A DNA stretch of 64,000 bases from Variovorax sp. EL159 (lineage in GTDB: Bacteria; Pseudomonadota; Gammaproteobacteria; Burkholderiales; Burkholderiaceae_C), in the NCBI RefSeq assembly GCF_900100965.1, contig NZ_FMUJ01000001.1, forward strand, positions 792,272 through 856,271. Direction: 5' to 3'. Of this stretch, positions 51,118-61,258 are shown one piece after another. The notes beneath the pieces were generated by a model. It saw only the letters and a program-made list of their open reading frames with translations. It searched no databases and was not told where the DNA came from. Every line of letters starts with the position of its first letter. Position 1 is the stretch's first letter. The position numbers and the translations under genes are program-made.

Positions 51118-51136
51118 TCGCTTCGCGCAGCTTCGA

Positions 51137-52735
51137 TCAACCTGGCTGGTACTGGTACAGCCAGGTCTCCGTCAACGTCTGATCCCCATTCTTCAAATAC
51201 AGCCGCATGTCGATCGGCTCCGTGCCCTCGGGCGTGAAGTCGAACTGCGCGCGCCAGTGGCCGGGCACGCCATTCGGCACGGCTTCGGCAAAGACGTACG
51301 AGAACTTGCCGCGCGAAGCCGCCAGCACCACCTCGGGCTTCACACCGAAGGGCACGGTGGTGAGGGGCTGGCCGATGAACTCGACCATGAACTTGCGCAC
51401 GCCCTGTGGGCGCGGCTGGCCCGGCTGCCCACCGCGTCCGATGCGCGTGGCCACGCAGTGCGCCAGCGGTGACGGAAAGGGCTCCTGGTCGGTCCAGTAC
51501 AGGCGGTATTGCAGGCTGTAGCTGGCACCCGCCTTGGCATCGGCCTTGGGCACCCAGAAGGCGACGATGTTGTCGTGGATCTCGTCGTCGGTCGGAATCT
51601 CGATCAGCTGCACCGAGCCTTCTCCCCAGTCGCCCAGCGGTTCAATCCACAGGCTGGGGCGCTTGTCGTAGTTGACGCCGTCCTGGTAGTGGTCGAAGTT
51701 GCGGTCGCGCTGCAGCAGGCCGAAGCCGCGCGGCTTGGTGTCGGCGAAGGCCGAGGCGCGTGTCTGCGTGGGGTTGTTGAGCGGGCGCCAGATGCGTTCG
51801 CCCGCACCGTTCCAGATGGCCAGGCCGTCGGAGTCGTGCACCTCGGGGCGCCAGTCGATGGCGGTGGGCTTGGTGGTCTCCGAGTACCAGTACATCGACG
51901 TGAGCGGCACGAGGCCCAGGCGGCCCACGTCGCGGCGCAGGAAGAGGCGCGAGTCGATGTCCATGAGGACGGCCTTGCCGCGCTGCATCACGAACTTGAA
52001 GACGCCCGTGACGCTCGGGCCTTCGAGCAGCGCGTAGACCGTCATCGAGGTGGTGTTGCCGGCGGCCGGGGTCTCGAAGTAGAAGCGCGTGAAGTTGGGG
52101 AATTCCTCGGGCTTGTCGGGCACTGCCACGTCGAGCGCGATGCCGCGCGCCGACAGGCCGTACTGGTACAGCTCGCCGATGGCGCGGAAGTACGAGGCGC
52201 CGAGAAAGGCGACCCAGTCGTTCTTCTGCCAGTCGAGCTTGCTCTGGTCGCCCAGGCGGCTTTCCTGCAGGCGAAAGCCCGCGAAGCCCGCGCCGGCCGG
52301 CAGCGCGCGCGCCGGGCTGTCGGGCGGCATCGAGAAGTAATCGGGGCTGTAGAGCACCTCGCGCGCGAAGGCATCGCCGTCGGAGTTTTCGAGCACGTGC
52401 ATGCGCACGGGCGTCTGGAAGAAGCGGCCGAGGTGGAAGAAGGTGACGGGAAAGGCACCCGGGCCATCGCGAAAGAGCGCATTGGCGGGGTCGAACTTGA
52501 TCTTGCCGTGGGCGTCGTAGTCGATGCGGTCCAACACCTCGGGCGCGAGCGGTTGCGCGGCCGCATAGGGTTGCGCGGCCAGGCGCTGAGCCTCGGCGAC
52601 GAGGCTGTCGAAGGAGAAGGGCGAAGGCTGGCTCAGTTGCAGGCCGTTGGCGGCCAGCGCCTCCGTGGGAAGTCCGAGGGCGGCGAGTGCGGCGGCGGCA
52701 CTGCCAGCGGCAAGGAAGGATCGGCGATCAAGCAT
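51137..52735 (-). CDS. opgD: glucan biosynthesis protein D (OpgD/MdoD-like), Tat-exported
   Basis: The 532-residue product has a twin-arginine signal (LDRRSFLAAGSAAAALAALG), then the OpgG/OpgD beta-sandwich domain: FSFDSLVAEAQRLAAQPYA near 40, FPVTFFHLGRFFQTPVRMHV near 95, LLEGPSVTGVFKFVMQRG near 235-255 and DYDKRPSLWIEPLGDWGEGSV-type sequence near 350. OpgD affects branching of periplasmic osmoregulated glucans. No opgH glucosyltransferase is adjacent. The Tat signal distinguishes it from OpgG, which uses the Sec route. Confidence 0.92.
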   Translation of the reverse strand: MLDRRSFLAAGSAAAALAALGLPTEALAANGLQLSQPSPFSFDSLVAEAQRLAAQPYAAAQPLAPEVLDRIDYDAHGKIKFDPANALFRDGPGAFPVTFFHLGRFFQTPVRMHVLENSDGDAFAREVLYSPDYFSMPPDSPARALPAGAGFAGFRLQESRLGDQSKLDWQKNDWVAFLGASYFRAIGELYQYGLSARGIALDVAVPDKPEEFPNFTRFYFETPAAGNTTSMTVYALLEGPSVTGVFKFVMQRGKAVLMDIDSRLFLRRDVGRLGLVPLTSMYWYSETTKPTAIDWRPEVHDSDGLAIWNGAGERIWRPLNNPTQTRASAFADTKPRGFGLLQRDRNFDHYQDGVNYDKRPSLWIEPLGDWGEGSVQLIEIPTDDEIHDNIVAFWVPKADAKAGASYSLQYRLYWTDQEPFPSPLAHCVATRIGRGGQPGQPRPQGVRKFMVEFIGQPLTTVPFGVKPEVVLAASRGKFSYVFAEAVPNGVPGHWRAQFDFTPEGTEPIDMRLYLKNGDQTLTETWLYQYQPG

Positions 52736-52994
52736 GTGGTTCTTGAGGGTTGCGAGTCTTTGGGGGAACACGGGGAACAGGAGAACGAACGACGCGGGCA
52801 GGCACCCCATGGAGGCACCTGCGCCCGGAAAAATCATCCTAATGCAGCGAGGGCCAGCCAAGCCTGCATGGGATTTTCCGCGACGGGGAACAGCGCCCAG
52901 CTTGACCGGGCCGCAGGCCGCGCGGCGTCAGCCATTCCGCGCAATCGGGGCCGGACAAAGCCGGACAAAGCCCGGCATTCGGAAAATTGTGCGT

Positions 52995-53837
52995 TTATGT
53001 ATCGGCCGGGTCGGTGGCACGCAGTGAATACACCGCATAGATCGGCACGCCGAGCAGCAGCAGGACCATCGGCGCGAACAGCGTGTAGGGCAGGCCCATG
53101 CCTTCCAGCACCCGGAAGGTGGCGTCGAGGTGCAAGCGGGGGTGGGGCTGCGTCAGCTCGGCGGGCCGGCGCAGCCCCCAGCGGAATTCCGCGCCGGTGG
53201 TGCGCACCGAGGGGTGCTGCCTGGCGCGCCCGACGGCCAGCCAGCACATCGCATCGAAGGCCAGCACCGAGCCCGCGGGCGCACGCTCGCCGAAGGTGGT
53301 CAAGACGGCTTGCACCTGCTCGGGCTCCAGGTACATCAGCACGCCTTCGGTGAAAAGAAAAACCGGCTGCGCATTGCGCTTGCGCGGCAACGACAGTTGC
53401 TCCCACCAGTCGGGCGCGGTCAGGTCCAGCTCGCAGACGTCATGGCGCGGGTGGGTGTCGGGCAGCAGCTCGCGGCGCAGTTCAAGCACCTCGGGGAGGT
53501 CGGCGTCGGTCATGCGCGACTTGCCGTCGTCCAGCCACTGGAAGTAATGGCTCAGGCCGCAGCCCATGTTGACCACGCGGGCACCCGGATGCTGCTTCAG
53601 GAAGTCTTGCGCCAGGGCGCGAAAGCGCCGCGTGCGCGCCAGGATGCCGTAGATGGTGGCCCGGTCTTCCGGCAGCGGCTGCCCGTCGTCGCGGATCTGC
53701 TCCAGGATGCCGGCCGCGTAGGCGTCGCGCACGGCGACCTGCGGAAACATCGCGTCGCCCGAGGCGCGCGCGGCGAGCGGAATCCGCAAGGTGGAAGGAA
53801 CGGCCGACAAGCTCCGTGCGGGTTTGCGGGCGGTCAT
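52995..53837 (-). CDS. class I SAM-dependent methyltransferase, LCMT/PPM1-like
   Basis: The 280-residue product belongs to the leucine carboxyl methyltransferase-type family. The sequence shows RTRRFRALAQDFLKQHPGARVVNMGCGLSHYFQWLDDG with SAM motif I near 85-105, DADLPEV near 112, DVCELDLTAPDWWEQL near 132 and FTEGVLMYLEPEQVQAVLTTFGERAPAGSVLAFD near 160-195. Bacterial members methylate small molecules or act in polyketide pathways; the substrate is unknown. It stands alone. The start at 53837 is the family-like N-terminus preceded by GGAGGA-type sequence. Confidence 0.88.
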   Translation of the reverse strand: MTARKPARSLSAVPSTLRIPLAARASGDAMFPQVAVRDAYAAGILEQIRDDGQPLPEDRATIYGILARTRRFRALAQDFLKQHPGARVVNMGCGLSHYFQWLDDGKSRMTDADLPEVLELRRELLPDTHPRHDVCELDLTAPDWWEQLSLPRKRNAQPVFLFTEGVLMYLEPEQVQAVLTTFGERAPAGSVLAFDAMCWLAVGRARQHPSVRTTGAEFRWGLRRPAELTQPHPRLHLDATFRVLEGMGLPYTLFAPMVLLLLGVPIYAVYSLRATDPADT

Positions 53838-53905
53838 GAATGCGGGAGGAGGGCCATGCGCAAAGTCTGGCCGCTCCCGTGGCAGCCGGCAAGTCAGACT
53901 TTCGT

Positions 53906-54304
53906 TCAGCCGGCCGGCGCGGAGCGTGCGTCCACGTAGGCCCAGGCTTGCAGGCCCGATGCCAGGGTGACGCGCTCGCGCCGGTAGTCGGCCACCTCGT
54001 AGGCGTCGGCATGCGCCAGTTCGGCCGGCGTGACGGCGAAGACGGCACCGTCCACGCCGTCTTGCGGCACGCCGCTGGGCGCGACGATGGGGTGGTGCGT
54101 CTTGCCGCTGGTGGCGACCACTGCCGCGTCCTTGATCTCGAGCTGCGCCAGGCGATAGCCCGGCAGCCGGTCGAGCTGGCCGGCCAGCTTGCGGCCGAAG
54201 GTGGCCAGCTGCACCGACTGCAGCTGCAGCGTGCCGTAGGAGAAGAGGCGTTCGGTGGTGGCGGTGTCGGCCGCTTCGGTGCGTCCGGCTTCAGGTGATG
54301 TCAT
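53906..54304 (-). CDS. gamma-glutamylcyclotransferase-like (AIG2/GGACT) family protein
   Basis: The 132-residue product has the family signature LFSYGTLQ near residues 20-27, with the nucleotide-loop-like YGTL, and a catalytic-region Glu in HADAYEVADYRRERV near 100-114. GGACT-type enzymes form 5-oxoproline from gamma-glutamyl amines; others lack activity. It starts just 18 bp after the stop of the sigma-54 activator gene, on the same strand, so it may be co-transcribed with it. Confidence 0.88.
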   Translation of the reverse strand: MTSPEAGRTEAADTATTERLFSYGTLQLQSVQLATFGRKLAGQLDRLPGYRLAQLEIKDAAVVATSGKTHHPIVAPSGVPQDGVDGAVFAVTPAELAHADAYEVADYRRERVTLASGLQAWAYVDARSAPAG

Positions 54305-54322
54305 GGGCGAAAGAGTCCAGGT

Positions 54323-56224
54323 TCATGGGCGCGCGGCGGGCTTGCCGCGCTGGCGTGCGAGATGGCGATAGATGGTGCTGCGGTGAACGCCCAGGCGGCG
54401 CGCGGCCCTGGCGACGTCATGGTCACAGGCCTTGAGCGCCTCGTCGATGGCATGGCGCGTGATGGCGACCAGCGGCTCGGCAGCTTGCAATGCAGGCCGG
54501 GCATCGGCGGCCGTTGCGCCGTGCGGTTGCACCGGCGGCGTGCCGTGCCGCAGGTGCGCAGGCAATGCGGGCGCGTCCACCGAATCTCCGGGGTCGGCCA
54601 GCGCGACGATGGCGCGCAGCGTGCTGCGCAGCTCGCGCACATTGCCGGGCCAGCGGTAGGCCGCAAGCGCCTCGAGCGCGTCGTCTTCCAGCCGCAGGTG
54701 CTTGGCCGCGCCGCCCGATTCGAGAAAGAGCCGCGCAATCAGCGCATGCCGGTCACTGCGTTGGCTGAGCGAGGGCAGGGCGACGCTGAAGCCTGCCACG
54801 CGGTACATCAGGTCGGCGCGAAAGCGCCCGGCCTCGACCAGCGCCGGCAGGTTGCCGTGCGTGGCGCAGACAAGGTCGAAATCCACCGCCACGCCCTGGC
54901 CACCGCCGAGCGGCGTGACCACGCGTTCTTCCAGCACGCGCAGCAGGCGCGTCTGCAGCGCAAGCGGTATCTCTGCGATCTCGTCGAGGAACAGCACGCC
55001 GCCGTGGGCCTCGCGGATGCGGCCCGCCATGCCCTTGCGCCTGGCGCCAGTGAAGGCGCCTTCCTCGTAGCCGAACAGCTCCGACTCGATCAGCGTCTCG
55101 GGCAGCGAGGCGCAATCGACCGCCACGAACGGGCCCGCGCCGCGCCGGCTCGTGGCATGCAGCCGGCGGGAGAACACCTCTTTGCCGCTGCCGGTTTCTC
55201 CGTTCACCAGCACCGAGACGCCTTCGTTCAGCACCCGCACGGCACGCTCCAGCAGCGGCAGCACGGCGTCGGCTTCGGGTGCCCGCGGGCTATCGGGCGC
55301 ATGCGCGCGCCGGCTTGCCGTGCGTGCGCTGCCCGGTGTGCTCGAGCGTTCCATCACCGTGGCGATCTGGCGTCCGCCCGGCAGGGTGAGCAGGCTGCGC
55401 CGGTGTTCCATGCGCGGCCAGTGCGGGCCGAGAAAGTCGCGGACGTCGAGGTCGAGCAGGCCTTCCCATGACCGGTCGAACAGTTCGAGCGCAACGCGGT
55501 TGGCTGCGACGATCCGCCCGCCCTCGATCACCATGAGCCCTTCGCGCGCAGTGCCGATCAGCGCCGGCCGCGCATGAAAGCGCAGCACATGGCCGCCGGC
55601 TTCGGCCAGCATCATCCGGTGCTCGACCTGCTGCGCGGCCATGCGGACCAGGCCCAGCGCATGCGGGTTGACGCGCGCGGTTTCGCCCGAGATGTCGAGC
55701 GCGCCCGCCAGCTCGCCGCGCCCGGTGAAGATGGGGGCCGCCGCGCAGCCCAGTGCGCCGTTCTGCGCCAGGTAGTGTTCGCCGCCCAGCACCATCAGCG
55801 CCTCGCGTTCCATCAGCGCAGTGCCGATGGCATTGGTGCCGCGATGGTCTTCCGACCATTCCACGCCGGGCTGCAGCGCAATGCGCTCGGCCTTCGGCAA
55901 GAAGTCGGGGCTGCCGATTTCTTCGAGGATCAAGCCGCTCGCGTCCGACAGGATCACCACGCAGCCGTTGCCGACCGCATGCTCGGCCAGCCCGTCGAGT
56001 TCGGGTTGCGCGCAATTGAGCAGCCGCATCGCCTGTTCGCGCCGTTCGCTCAACAGTGCCAGCGCCATCGGCTCGGGGTCGATGCACAGGCGGTCGACCG
56101 GCCGGCTGCGCTGCCACGAGCGCGAGATGTGCGGCGCGATCCATGGCGCGGGGTCGCGGCCCTGCCTGAAGAACAGCTCGCGAGCCTGCTCCACTCTGAC
56201 CGATGGCAACTGCGCTTCACTCAT
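54323..56224 (-). CDS. sigma-54-dependent Fis family activator (AcoR-like)
   Basis: The 633-residue protein has an N-terminal sensing part with a GAF-like domain (about residues 60-210), then a PAS-like segment to about 300. An AAA+ domain follows (Walker [16 protein letters not shown], the sigma-54-contacting loop [11 protein letters not shown] and Walker [12 protein letters not shown], about 320-560). A C-terminal Fis helix-turn-helix closes it ([20 protein letters not shown], about 595-625). Such proteins activate sigma-54 promoters, often of acetaldehyde or alcohol genes. It is divergent from the aldehyde dehydrogenase, with dyads in between. Confidence 0.93.
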   Translation of the reverse strand: MSEAQLPSVRVEQARELFFRQGRDPAPWIAPHISRSWQRSRPVDRLCIDPEPMALALLSERREQAMRLLNCAQPELDGLAEHAVGNGCVVILSDASGLILEEIGSPDFLPKAERIALQPGVEWSEDHRGTNAIGTALMEREALMVLGGEHYLAQNGALGCAAAPIFTGRGELAGALDISGETARVNPHALGLVRMAAQQVEHRMMLAEAGGHVLRFHARPALIGTAREGLMVIEGGRIVAANRVALELFDRSWEGLLDLDVRDFLGPHWPRMEHRRSLLTLPGGRQIATVMERSSTPGSARTASRRAHAPDSPRAPEADAVLPLLERAVRVLNEGVSVLVNGETGSGKEVFSRRLHATSRRGAGPFVAVDCASLPETLIESELFGYEEGAFTGARRKGMAGRIREAHGGVLFLDEIAEIPLALQTRLLRVLEERVVTPLGGGQGVAVDFDLVCATHGNLPALVEAGRFRADLMYRVAGFSVALPSLSQRSDRHALIARLFLESGGAAKHLRLEDDALEALAAYRWPGNVRELRSTLRAIVALADPGDSVDAPALPAHLRHGTPPVQPHGATAADARPALQAAEPLVAITRHAIDEALKACDHDVARAARRLGVHRSTIYRHLARQRGKPAARP

Positions 56225-56272
56225 GCGTGTCTCCGGTGGGTTCCCGTTGTTTCGCGTCTTCGCTGCGTCGTA

Positions 56273-56330
56273 TTCGCCTTATGCGACATCCTAGTCGCTA
56301 TGTTCGCGCATGCATGTCGCAGATTGCGAA
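56273..56330. promoter_or_regulatory. cluster of TCGC/GCGA inverted repeats, candidate activator binding sites
   Basis: Half-sites TTCGC, GCGAC, GTCGC, TTCGC, GTCGC and GCGAA start at 56273, 56283, 56294, 56303, 56316 and 56326. They include GCGAC-atccta-GTCGC and the perfect TCGCA-gat-TGCGA. They lie 65-120 bases upstream of the -24/-12 promoter, the usual distance for enhancer sites of an AcoR-type activator. Binding is inferred. Confidence 0.5.
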
Positions 56331-56393
56331 TGGAAACCCTCTGCGGCACCTTGTTGCCACGAGGAAGTACTCAGGGAATGTCCTGATCCGCGC

Positions 56394-56408
56394 GGGTACG
56401 TGGCTTGC
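56394..56408 (+). promoter_or_regulatory. candidate sigma-54 promoter of the aldehyde dehydrogenase gene
   Basis: GGG-TACG-TGGC-TTGC gives the GG (56395-56396) and GC (56407-56408) ten bases apart, with ACG and TT at the consensus positions. It lies about 62 bases before the ATG and directly downstream of the inverted-repeat cluster. Confidence 0.55.
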
Positions 56409-56470
56409 GGTTGTCAGCGCGGGTCGCCGCATGTCGTGGCGCCACCACCACCAGCACATGGAGACAAGTC

Positions 56471-57991
<1,521 letters not shown>

Positions 57992-58008
57992 GCGCCGCAG
58001 GCATGGCC

Positions 58009-58049
58009 GCCCCGCACGTGCTTTGCATGAAGCCCGTGCGGGGCTTTTC
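58009..58049 (+). terminator. hairpin terminator between aldehyde dehydrogenase and DUF779 genes
   Basis: CCCCGCACG at 58010-58018 pairs with CGTGCGGGG at 58035-58043, followed by CTTTT. It would reduce read-through into the DUF779 gene 22 bases later. Confidence 0.7.
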
Positions 58050-58070
58050 GACATCCGCAAGAAAGCCACC

Positions 58071-58448
58071 ATGACGCAAGAAGTCCTGCGCGTGACCGCG
58101 ACCGATGCGGCGCTGGCGCTCATCGAGAAGCTGATCGCCAAGCACGGCCCGCTGATGTTCCATCAGTCGGGCGGCTGCTGCGATGGCAGCGCGCCCATGT
58201 GCTACGCCCGCGGCGAGTTCATCGTGGGCGACTACGACCGCTTGCTCGGCCACATCGGCGGCACGCCGTTCTACATTAGCGGGCCGCAGTTCGAGTACTG
58301 GCAGCACACGCAACTGATCATCGACGTGGTGCCGGGGCGCGGCGGCATGTTCTCGCTGGAAGGGCCAGAGGGCGTGCGCTTCCTGACGCGTTCGCGGCTG
58401 TTCACCGACGCGGAATGGGCCGTGCTCGAAGCCGAGGAAGCCCGGTAG
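58071..58448 (+). CDS. DUF779 family protein
   Basis: The 125-residue protein matches DUF779, a small family that commonly follows acetaldehyde or other aldehyde dehydrogenases. It shows the Cys cluster HQSGGCCDGSAPMCY near residues 32-46 and a conserved Tyr/Trp-rich centre (FYISGPQFEYWQHTQLIIDVVPGRGGMFSLEGPEGVRF, split around 65-105). The cysteines suggest metal or disulfide chemistry, but no function is proven. It follows the aldehyde dehydrogenase by 79 bp across a terminator hairpin. The start at 58071 is the family-type start. Confidence 0.9.
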   Translation: MTQEVLRVTATDAALALIEKLIAKHGPLMFHQSGGCCDGSAPMCYARGEFIVGDYDRLLGHIGGTPFYISGPQFEYWQHTQLIIDVVPGRGGMFSLEGPEGVRFLTRSRLFTDAEWAVLEAEEAR

Positions 58449-58524
58449 GCGCCTGCCCCACGGCGGGTAAAAGTCGGCCCGGCCGCTTGGCATTCGCTAT
58501 GTTGCGCCGTATATTGCGTGGCGC

Positions 58525-59859
58525 ATGCTCCATCCGCCCTTCAAACTTCTTTCTTCGGCCTCACCCGTGGACGCGGCGAGCGGCCGGGTCGTGTTTCGCA
58601 ATGCGGCAGCCTGTTGCGAGCCGACGGAAAACGCCGAAGACACAGCGCCCGGCGGGCGCGTTCGGCTGTCTGAACTCGACACGAATTTCTATTGCTCGGT
58701 CATCGGCACCTGCCTGACGACCGGCGAGCTTCGCAAGCTCATCGCGCGCTTCTCGGACGTGGAAGGCGCCAGCGACCTGGAGATCCACCACGACGCCGTC
58801 CGGCTCGCGACGCAGAACACGGCCGTCACCAAGGCGCTGCAGAAGGCGTTGGACCATCGACACGCGCCGGTCATCCAGCGTCTGTCGAAGATCCACGACG
58901 CACCGGCGCTCACCGCCTGCTGGGAAGAAGCGCTGCGGCAGGGCGAGATCCCCGGTGCCTACTGGGCCGTGCTGATGCACCGCAAGGCCACCGCCGAACT
59001 GCGGCAGCGGGCCTTCGGCGACGTGCACATGCTGTCGCATCTGGTGGGCGCGGCCAACCGGGCGGACATCCGCCGGCTGGAGGCGCTGGAGCGCGACAAC
59101 ATCGAATTGCGCGAGCGGCTGGACCGACACCAGGTCCGCTCGCTGGAGCTGCTGGAGGAGAGAGACAAAACCATCGCCGGGCTGAAGCACGAGCTGATCG
59201 AAGCCGGCAATGCGCGCAGCATCGCGTCGCCGGAAGCCGCCGACCTCGCCCTTGCGGCGCGGGCGCGCGCGGAAGAGGGCGAGCGCGCCGCCGCGCTCAT
59301 CGCGGTGCAGACCGGTCGGCGCGAACGCGCGGAGCAGGCTGCGGTAGCGGCCGTGGCCGAGGCCAACCGGCTCGCGGAAGAGCTGGAGCACCTGCGCCAG
59401 CATGCGATCGCGCTGGGGCGCGAACTCGCCGCGGCCGAGGCGCAGTTGAAGCTCAACGCCGGCGAGGCCGCATCGGGTGCCGGTGCCGACCTCGACCGGC
59501 AACTGCAGGGGCGCCGCGTTCTCTACGTCGGAGGACGGCCCAGCGCCATGCCCGCCATCCGCGATCTCGTGCAGCGCCATGGTGGTGAATTCCGCCGCCA
59601 CGGCGGCGGCCTGGAAGACCGGGCCGGGCTGCTGGCCTCGGCGGTGTCGTGGGCGCAGGTGGTGGTGTTTCCGGTCGACTGCATCGACCATGAATCGGTC
59701 GACAACATCAAGCGCATCTGCGTGCGCCAGCAGGTGCGCTACATGCCCTTGCGCAGTGCGGGCATCGGGTGCTTTGCGGCGGCGTTCTCGGCGCCGCCCG
59801 CCGATGTCGGTGGGGCCAGTCCATCATCGGACAGATCGATCTGCCCAAGGCACGGTTGA
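58525..59859 (+). CDS. DUF2325 domain protein with central coiled coil
   Basis: The 444-residue product has an N-terminal all-helical region (about residues 50-180), a long Glu/Ala/Arg-rich coiled coil (about 180-315), and a C-terminal DUF2325 domain (about 330-425). The last begins RRVLYVGGRPSAMPAIRDLVQRHGGEFRRHGGG and ends RSAGIGCFAAAF. DUF2325 proteins are often near metal-uptake or cofactor genes; their role is not known. The next gene, 54 bp downstream, is a Mop-type molybdate-binding protein, hinting at molybdenum. The final 20 residues are low in similarity. Confidence 0.88.
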   Translation: MLHPPFKLLSSASPVDAASGRVVFRNAAACCEPTENAEDTAPGGRVRLSELDTNFYCSVIGTCLTTGELRKLIARFSDVEGASDLEIHHDAVRLATQNTAVTKALQKALDHRHAPVIQRLSKIHDAPALTACWEEALRQGEIPGAYWAVLMHRKATAELRQRAFGDVHMLSHLVGAANRADIRRLEALERDNIELRERLDRHQVRSLELLEERDKTIAGLKHELIEAGNARSIASPEAADLALAARARAEEGERAAALIAVQTGRRERAEQAAVAAVAEANRLAEELEHLRQHAIALGRELAAAEAQLKLNAGEAASGAGADLDRQLQGRRVLYVGGRPSAMPAIRDLVQRHGGEFRRHGGGLEDRAGLLASAVSWAQVVVFPVDCIDHESVDNIKRICVRQQVRYMPLRSAGIGCFAAAFSAPPADVGGASPSSDRSICPRHG

Positions 59860-59913
59860 GAGGGAAGGTGCCGCCGATAGACTAGGGTGCTCAATCCAAC
59901 CCAGGAGCACTTC

Positions 59914-60123
59914 ATGAAAATCAGCGCACGCAACGTCCTGTCCGGCAAGGTCATTTCCATCGTTCGCGGTCCGGTCACGACCGAGGTCACGCTGGAGATC
60001 GCAGCCGGCGTTCAGATCGTCTCGACCATCACCAGCAGCTCGGCCCAGGCGCTCTCGCTGGTCGAAGGCGGCAAGGCCTATGCGGTGATCAAGGCGTCGA
60101 GCGTGATGGTCGGAACCGACTGA
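59914..60123 (+). CDS. mop: TOBE/Mop-type molybdate-binding protein
   Basis: The 69-residue product is a single TOBE (Mop) domain: KISARNVLSGKVISIVRGPVTTEVTLEI at the start, with SARN and GKV that contact the oxyanion, and ending ASSVMVGTD. Such proteins bind molybdate as hexamers and store or deliver molybdenum. CAGGAG about 5 bases upstream supports the ATG at 59914; nine upstream codons to 59887 have no support. It is downstream of the DUF2325 gene and probably co-transcribed. Confidence 0.9.
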   Translation: MKISARNVLSGKVISIVRGPVTTEVTLEIAAGVQIVSTITSSSAQALSLVEGGKAYAVIKASSVMVGTD

Positions 60124-60147
60124 AATTCGCAGCGCCCAAAATTCCAA

Positions 60148-60176
60148 TTGACACCGCGAATACCTTCTTCTAATCT
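60148..60176 (+). promoter_or_regulatory. strong sigma-70 promoter
   Basis: The -35 hexamer is exactly TTGACA (60148-60153), with a 17-base spacer and TAATCT (60171-60176). It would start transcription near 60183, giving a leader of about 124 bases before the nitrilase ATG. Confidence 0.7.
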
Positions 60177-60182
60177 CCAGCC

Positions 60183-60290
60183 CCACGACAGCACCCGTCC
60201 TTGACGGATGCGTCGGGCAGCAACATTGCTGCTTCACATACCGGCTATGAAAGCCCTCGAACAACGCGCAAGCGGGGTCGAGGGCTTTTT
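60183..60290 (+). ncRNA. structured leader or small RNA of unknown class
   Basis: The region from the predicted start to the terminator contains hairpins CCGTC-ctt-GACGG (near 60209-60221) and GCAGCA-acat-TGCTGC (near 60217-60232 onward), then a terminator. It is about 108 nt and has no convincing ORF. It may be an attenuation leader of the nitrilase-ABC operon or a small RNA. It does not match any riboswitch family I can recognise. Confidence 0.45.
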
Positions 60291-60296
60291 GCTTTT
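60251..60296 (+). terminator. rho-independent terminator directly before the nitrilase gene
   Basis: AAGCCCTCGA (60251-60260) pairs perfectly over 10 bp with TCGAGGGCTT (60278-60287), followed by TTTTTGCTTTTT. The gene's GGAG ribosome site starts at 60298 and the ATG at 60307, so transcription of the gene from the upstream promoter must read through this structure. Confidence 0.85.
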
Positions 60297-60306
60297 TGGA
60301 GCTTGA

Positions 60307-61191
60307 ATGACTGTGGAAGAAGGCCAGGGTTTTCCGGATCTCGTCGTGGCGAGTGTGCAGATGGAGCCGCACGTGGGGCACACGGCGGCCAACGTCGCGA
60401 GGTCCGTGGAATTGATAGAGCAGGCCGCTGCAAAGGGCGCCTCGATCGTGGTGCTGCCCGAGCTGGCCAACAGCGGCTACGTGTTCGCCAGCCGCGCCGA
60501 GGCCTTCGCGCTGGCCGAGCCGGTGCCCGACGGACCGAGCACGCGCGCCTGGGCCGAAGTGGCGCGGCGCTGCAACGTGCATGTGGTCGCGGGCATTGCC
60601 GAGCGCGAGGGCGACCGCCTCTACAACGCGGCCGCCGTGCTCGGCCCGCGCGGCTGGCTGGGCACCTACCGCAAGCTGCACCTGTGGGGCGACGAGCACC
60701 TGTTCTTCGAGCCCGGCAACAAGGGGCTGCCGGTGTTCCACACCGAGCTGGGGCGGCTGGGCGTGCTGATCTGCTACGACGGCTGGTTCCCCGAAACCTA
60801 TCGCCTGCTCGCGATGCAGGGCGTGGACCTCGTCTGCATGCCGACCAACTGGGTGCCCATGCCGCAGCAGCCCGCGGACCGCCCCGCGATGGCCACCACG
60901 CTCGCCATGGCCAGCGCCCACAGCAACGGGATGAACATCGTCTGCGCCAACCGCACGGGCACCGAGCGGGGCCAGCCCTTCGTCGGGCAGAGCCTCATCG
61001 TGGGGGCGCAAGGGTGGCCGCTGGCGGGGCCCGCCTCGCACGATGGCGAGGAGATTCTTTACGCCCGCATCAACCTCAAGGCGTCGCGCCAGGCGCGCCA
61101 TCTGAACGCATTCAACGATGTGCTGCGCGACCGCCGCGACGACATCTACGACCCGATGCTGGGGACAGGCTGGCCGCTGCCGCGGCACTGA
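60307..61191 (+). CDS. nitrilase-family carbon-nitrogen hydrolase
   Basis: The 294-residue product has the Glu-Lys-Cys triad of the nitrilase superfamily: VVLPELANSGYVF (Glu52), TYRKLHLW (Lys123) and LICYDGWFPE (Cys156). The FFEPG motif near residue 133 is typical of amidase-type members such as N-carbamoyl-amine or omega-amidases. It hydrolyses an amide, nitrile or N-carbamoyl compound. It precedes a branched-chain/amide-type ABC transporter by about 67 bp, so the transported compound is a likely substrate or precursor. GGAG about 5 bases upstream supports the start at 60307. Confidence 0.92.
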   Translation: MTVEEGQGFPDLVVASVQMEPHVGHTAANVARSVELIEQAAAKGASIVVLPELANSGYVFASRAEAFALAEPVPDGPSTRAWAEVARRCNVHVVAGIAEREGDRLYNAAAVLGPRGWLGTYRKLHLWGDEHLFFEPGNKGLPVFHTELGRLGVLICYDGWFPETYRLLAMQGVDLVCMPTNWVPMPQQPADRPAMATTLAMASAHSNGMNIVCANRTGTERGQPFVGQSLIVGAQGWPLAGPASHDGEEILYARINLKASRQARHLNAFNDVLRDRRDDIYDPMLGTGWPLPRH

Positions 61192-61258
61192 CCCTTTCGA
61201 TTTTTCTGCTGTCACTCACTCAAAAAACTTTCCACCGAACTTCGAGAGGACCTTGAAC

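Noticed and set aside
56341..56357. GGCACCTTGTTGCC as the -24/-12 promoter of the aldehyde dehydrogenase gene
   Set aside because: The GG and GC are only nine bases apart, whereas sigma-54 requires ten; the match at 56394-56408 has correct spacing.
60183..60290. The nitrilase leader as a signal recognition particle RNA or a guanidine riboswitch
   Set aside because: It lacks the conserved GGAAGGAAGCA-type core of SRP RNA, and its loops (ctt, acat) do not carry the ACGR motifs of guanidine-II hairpins.
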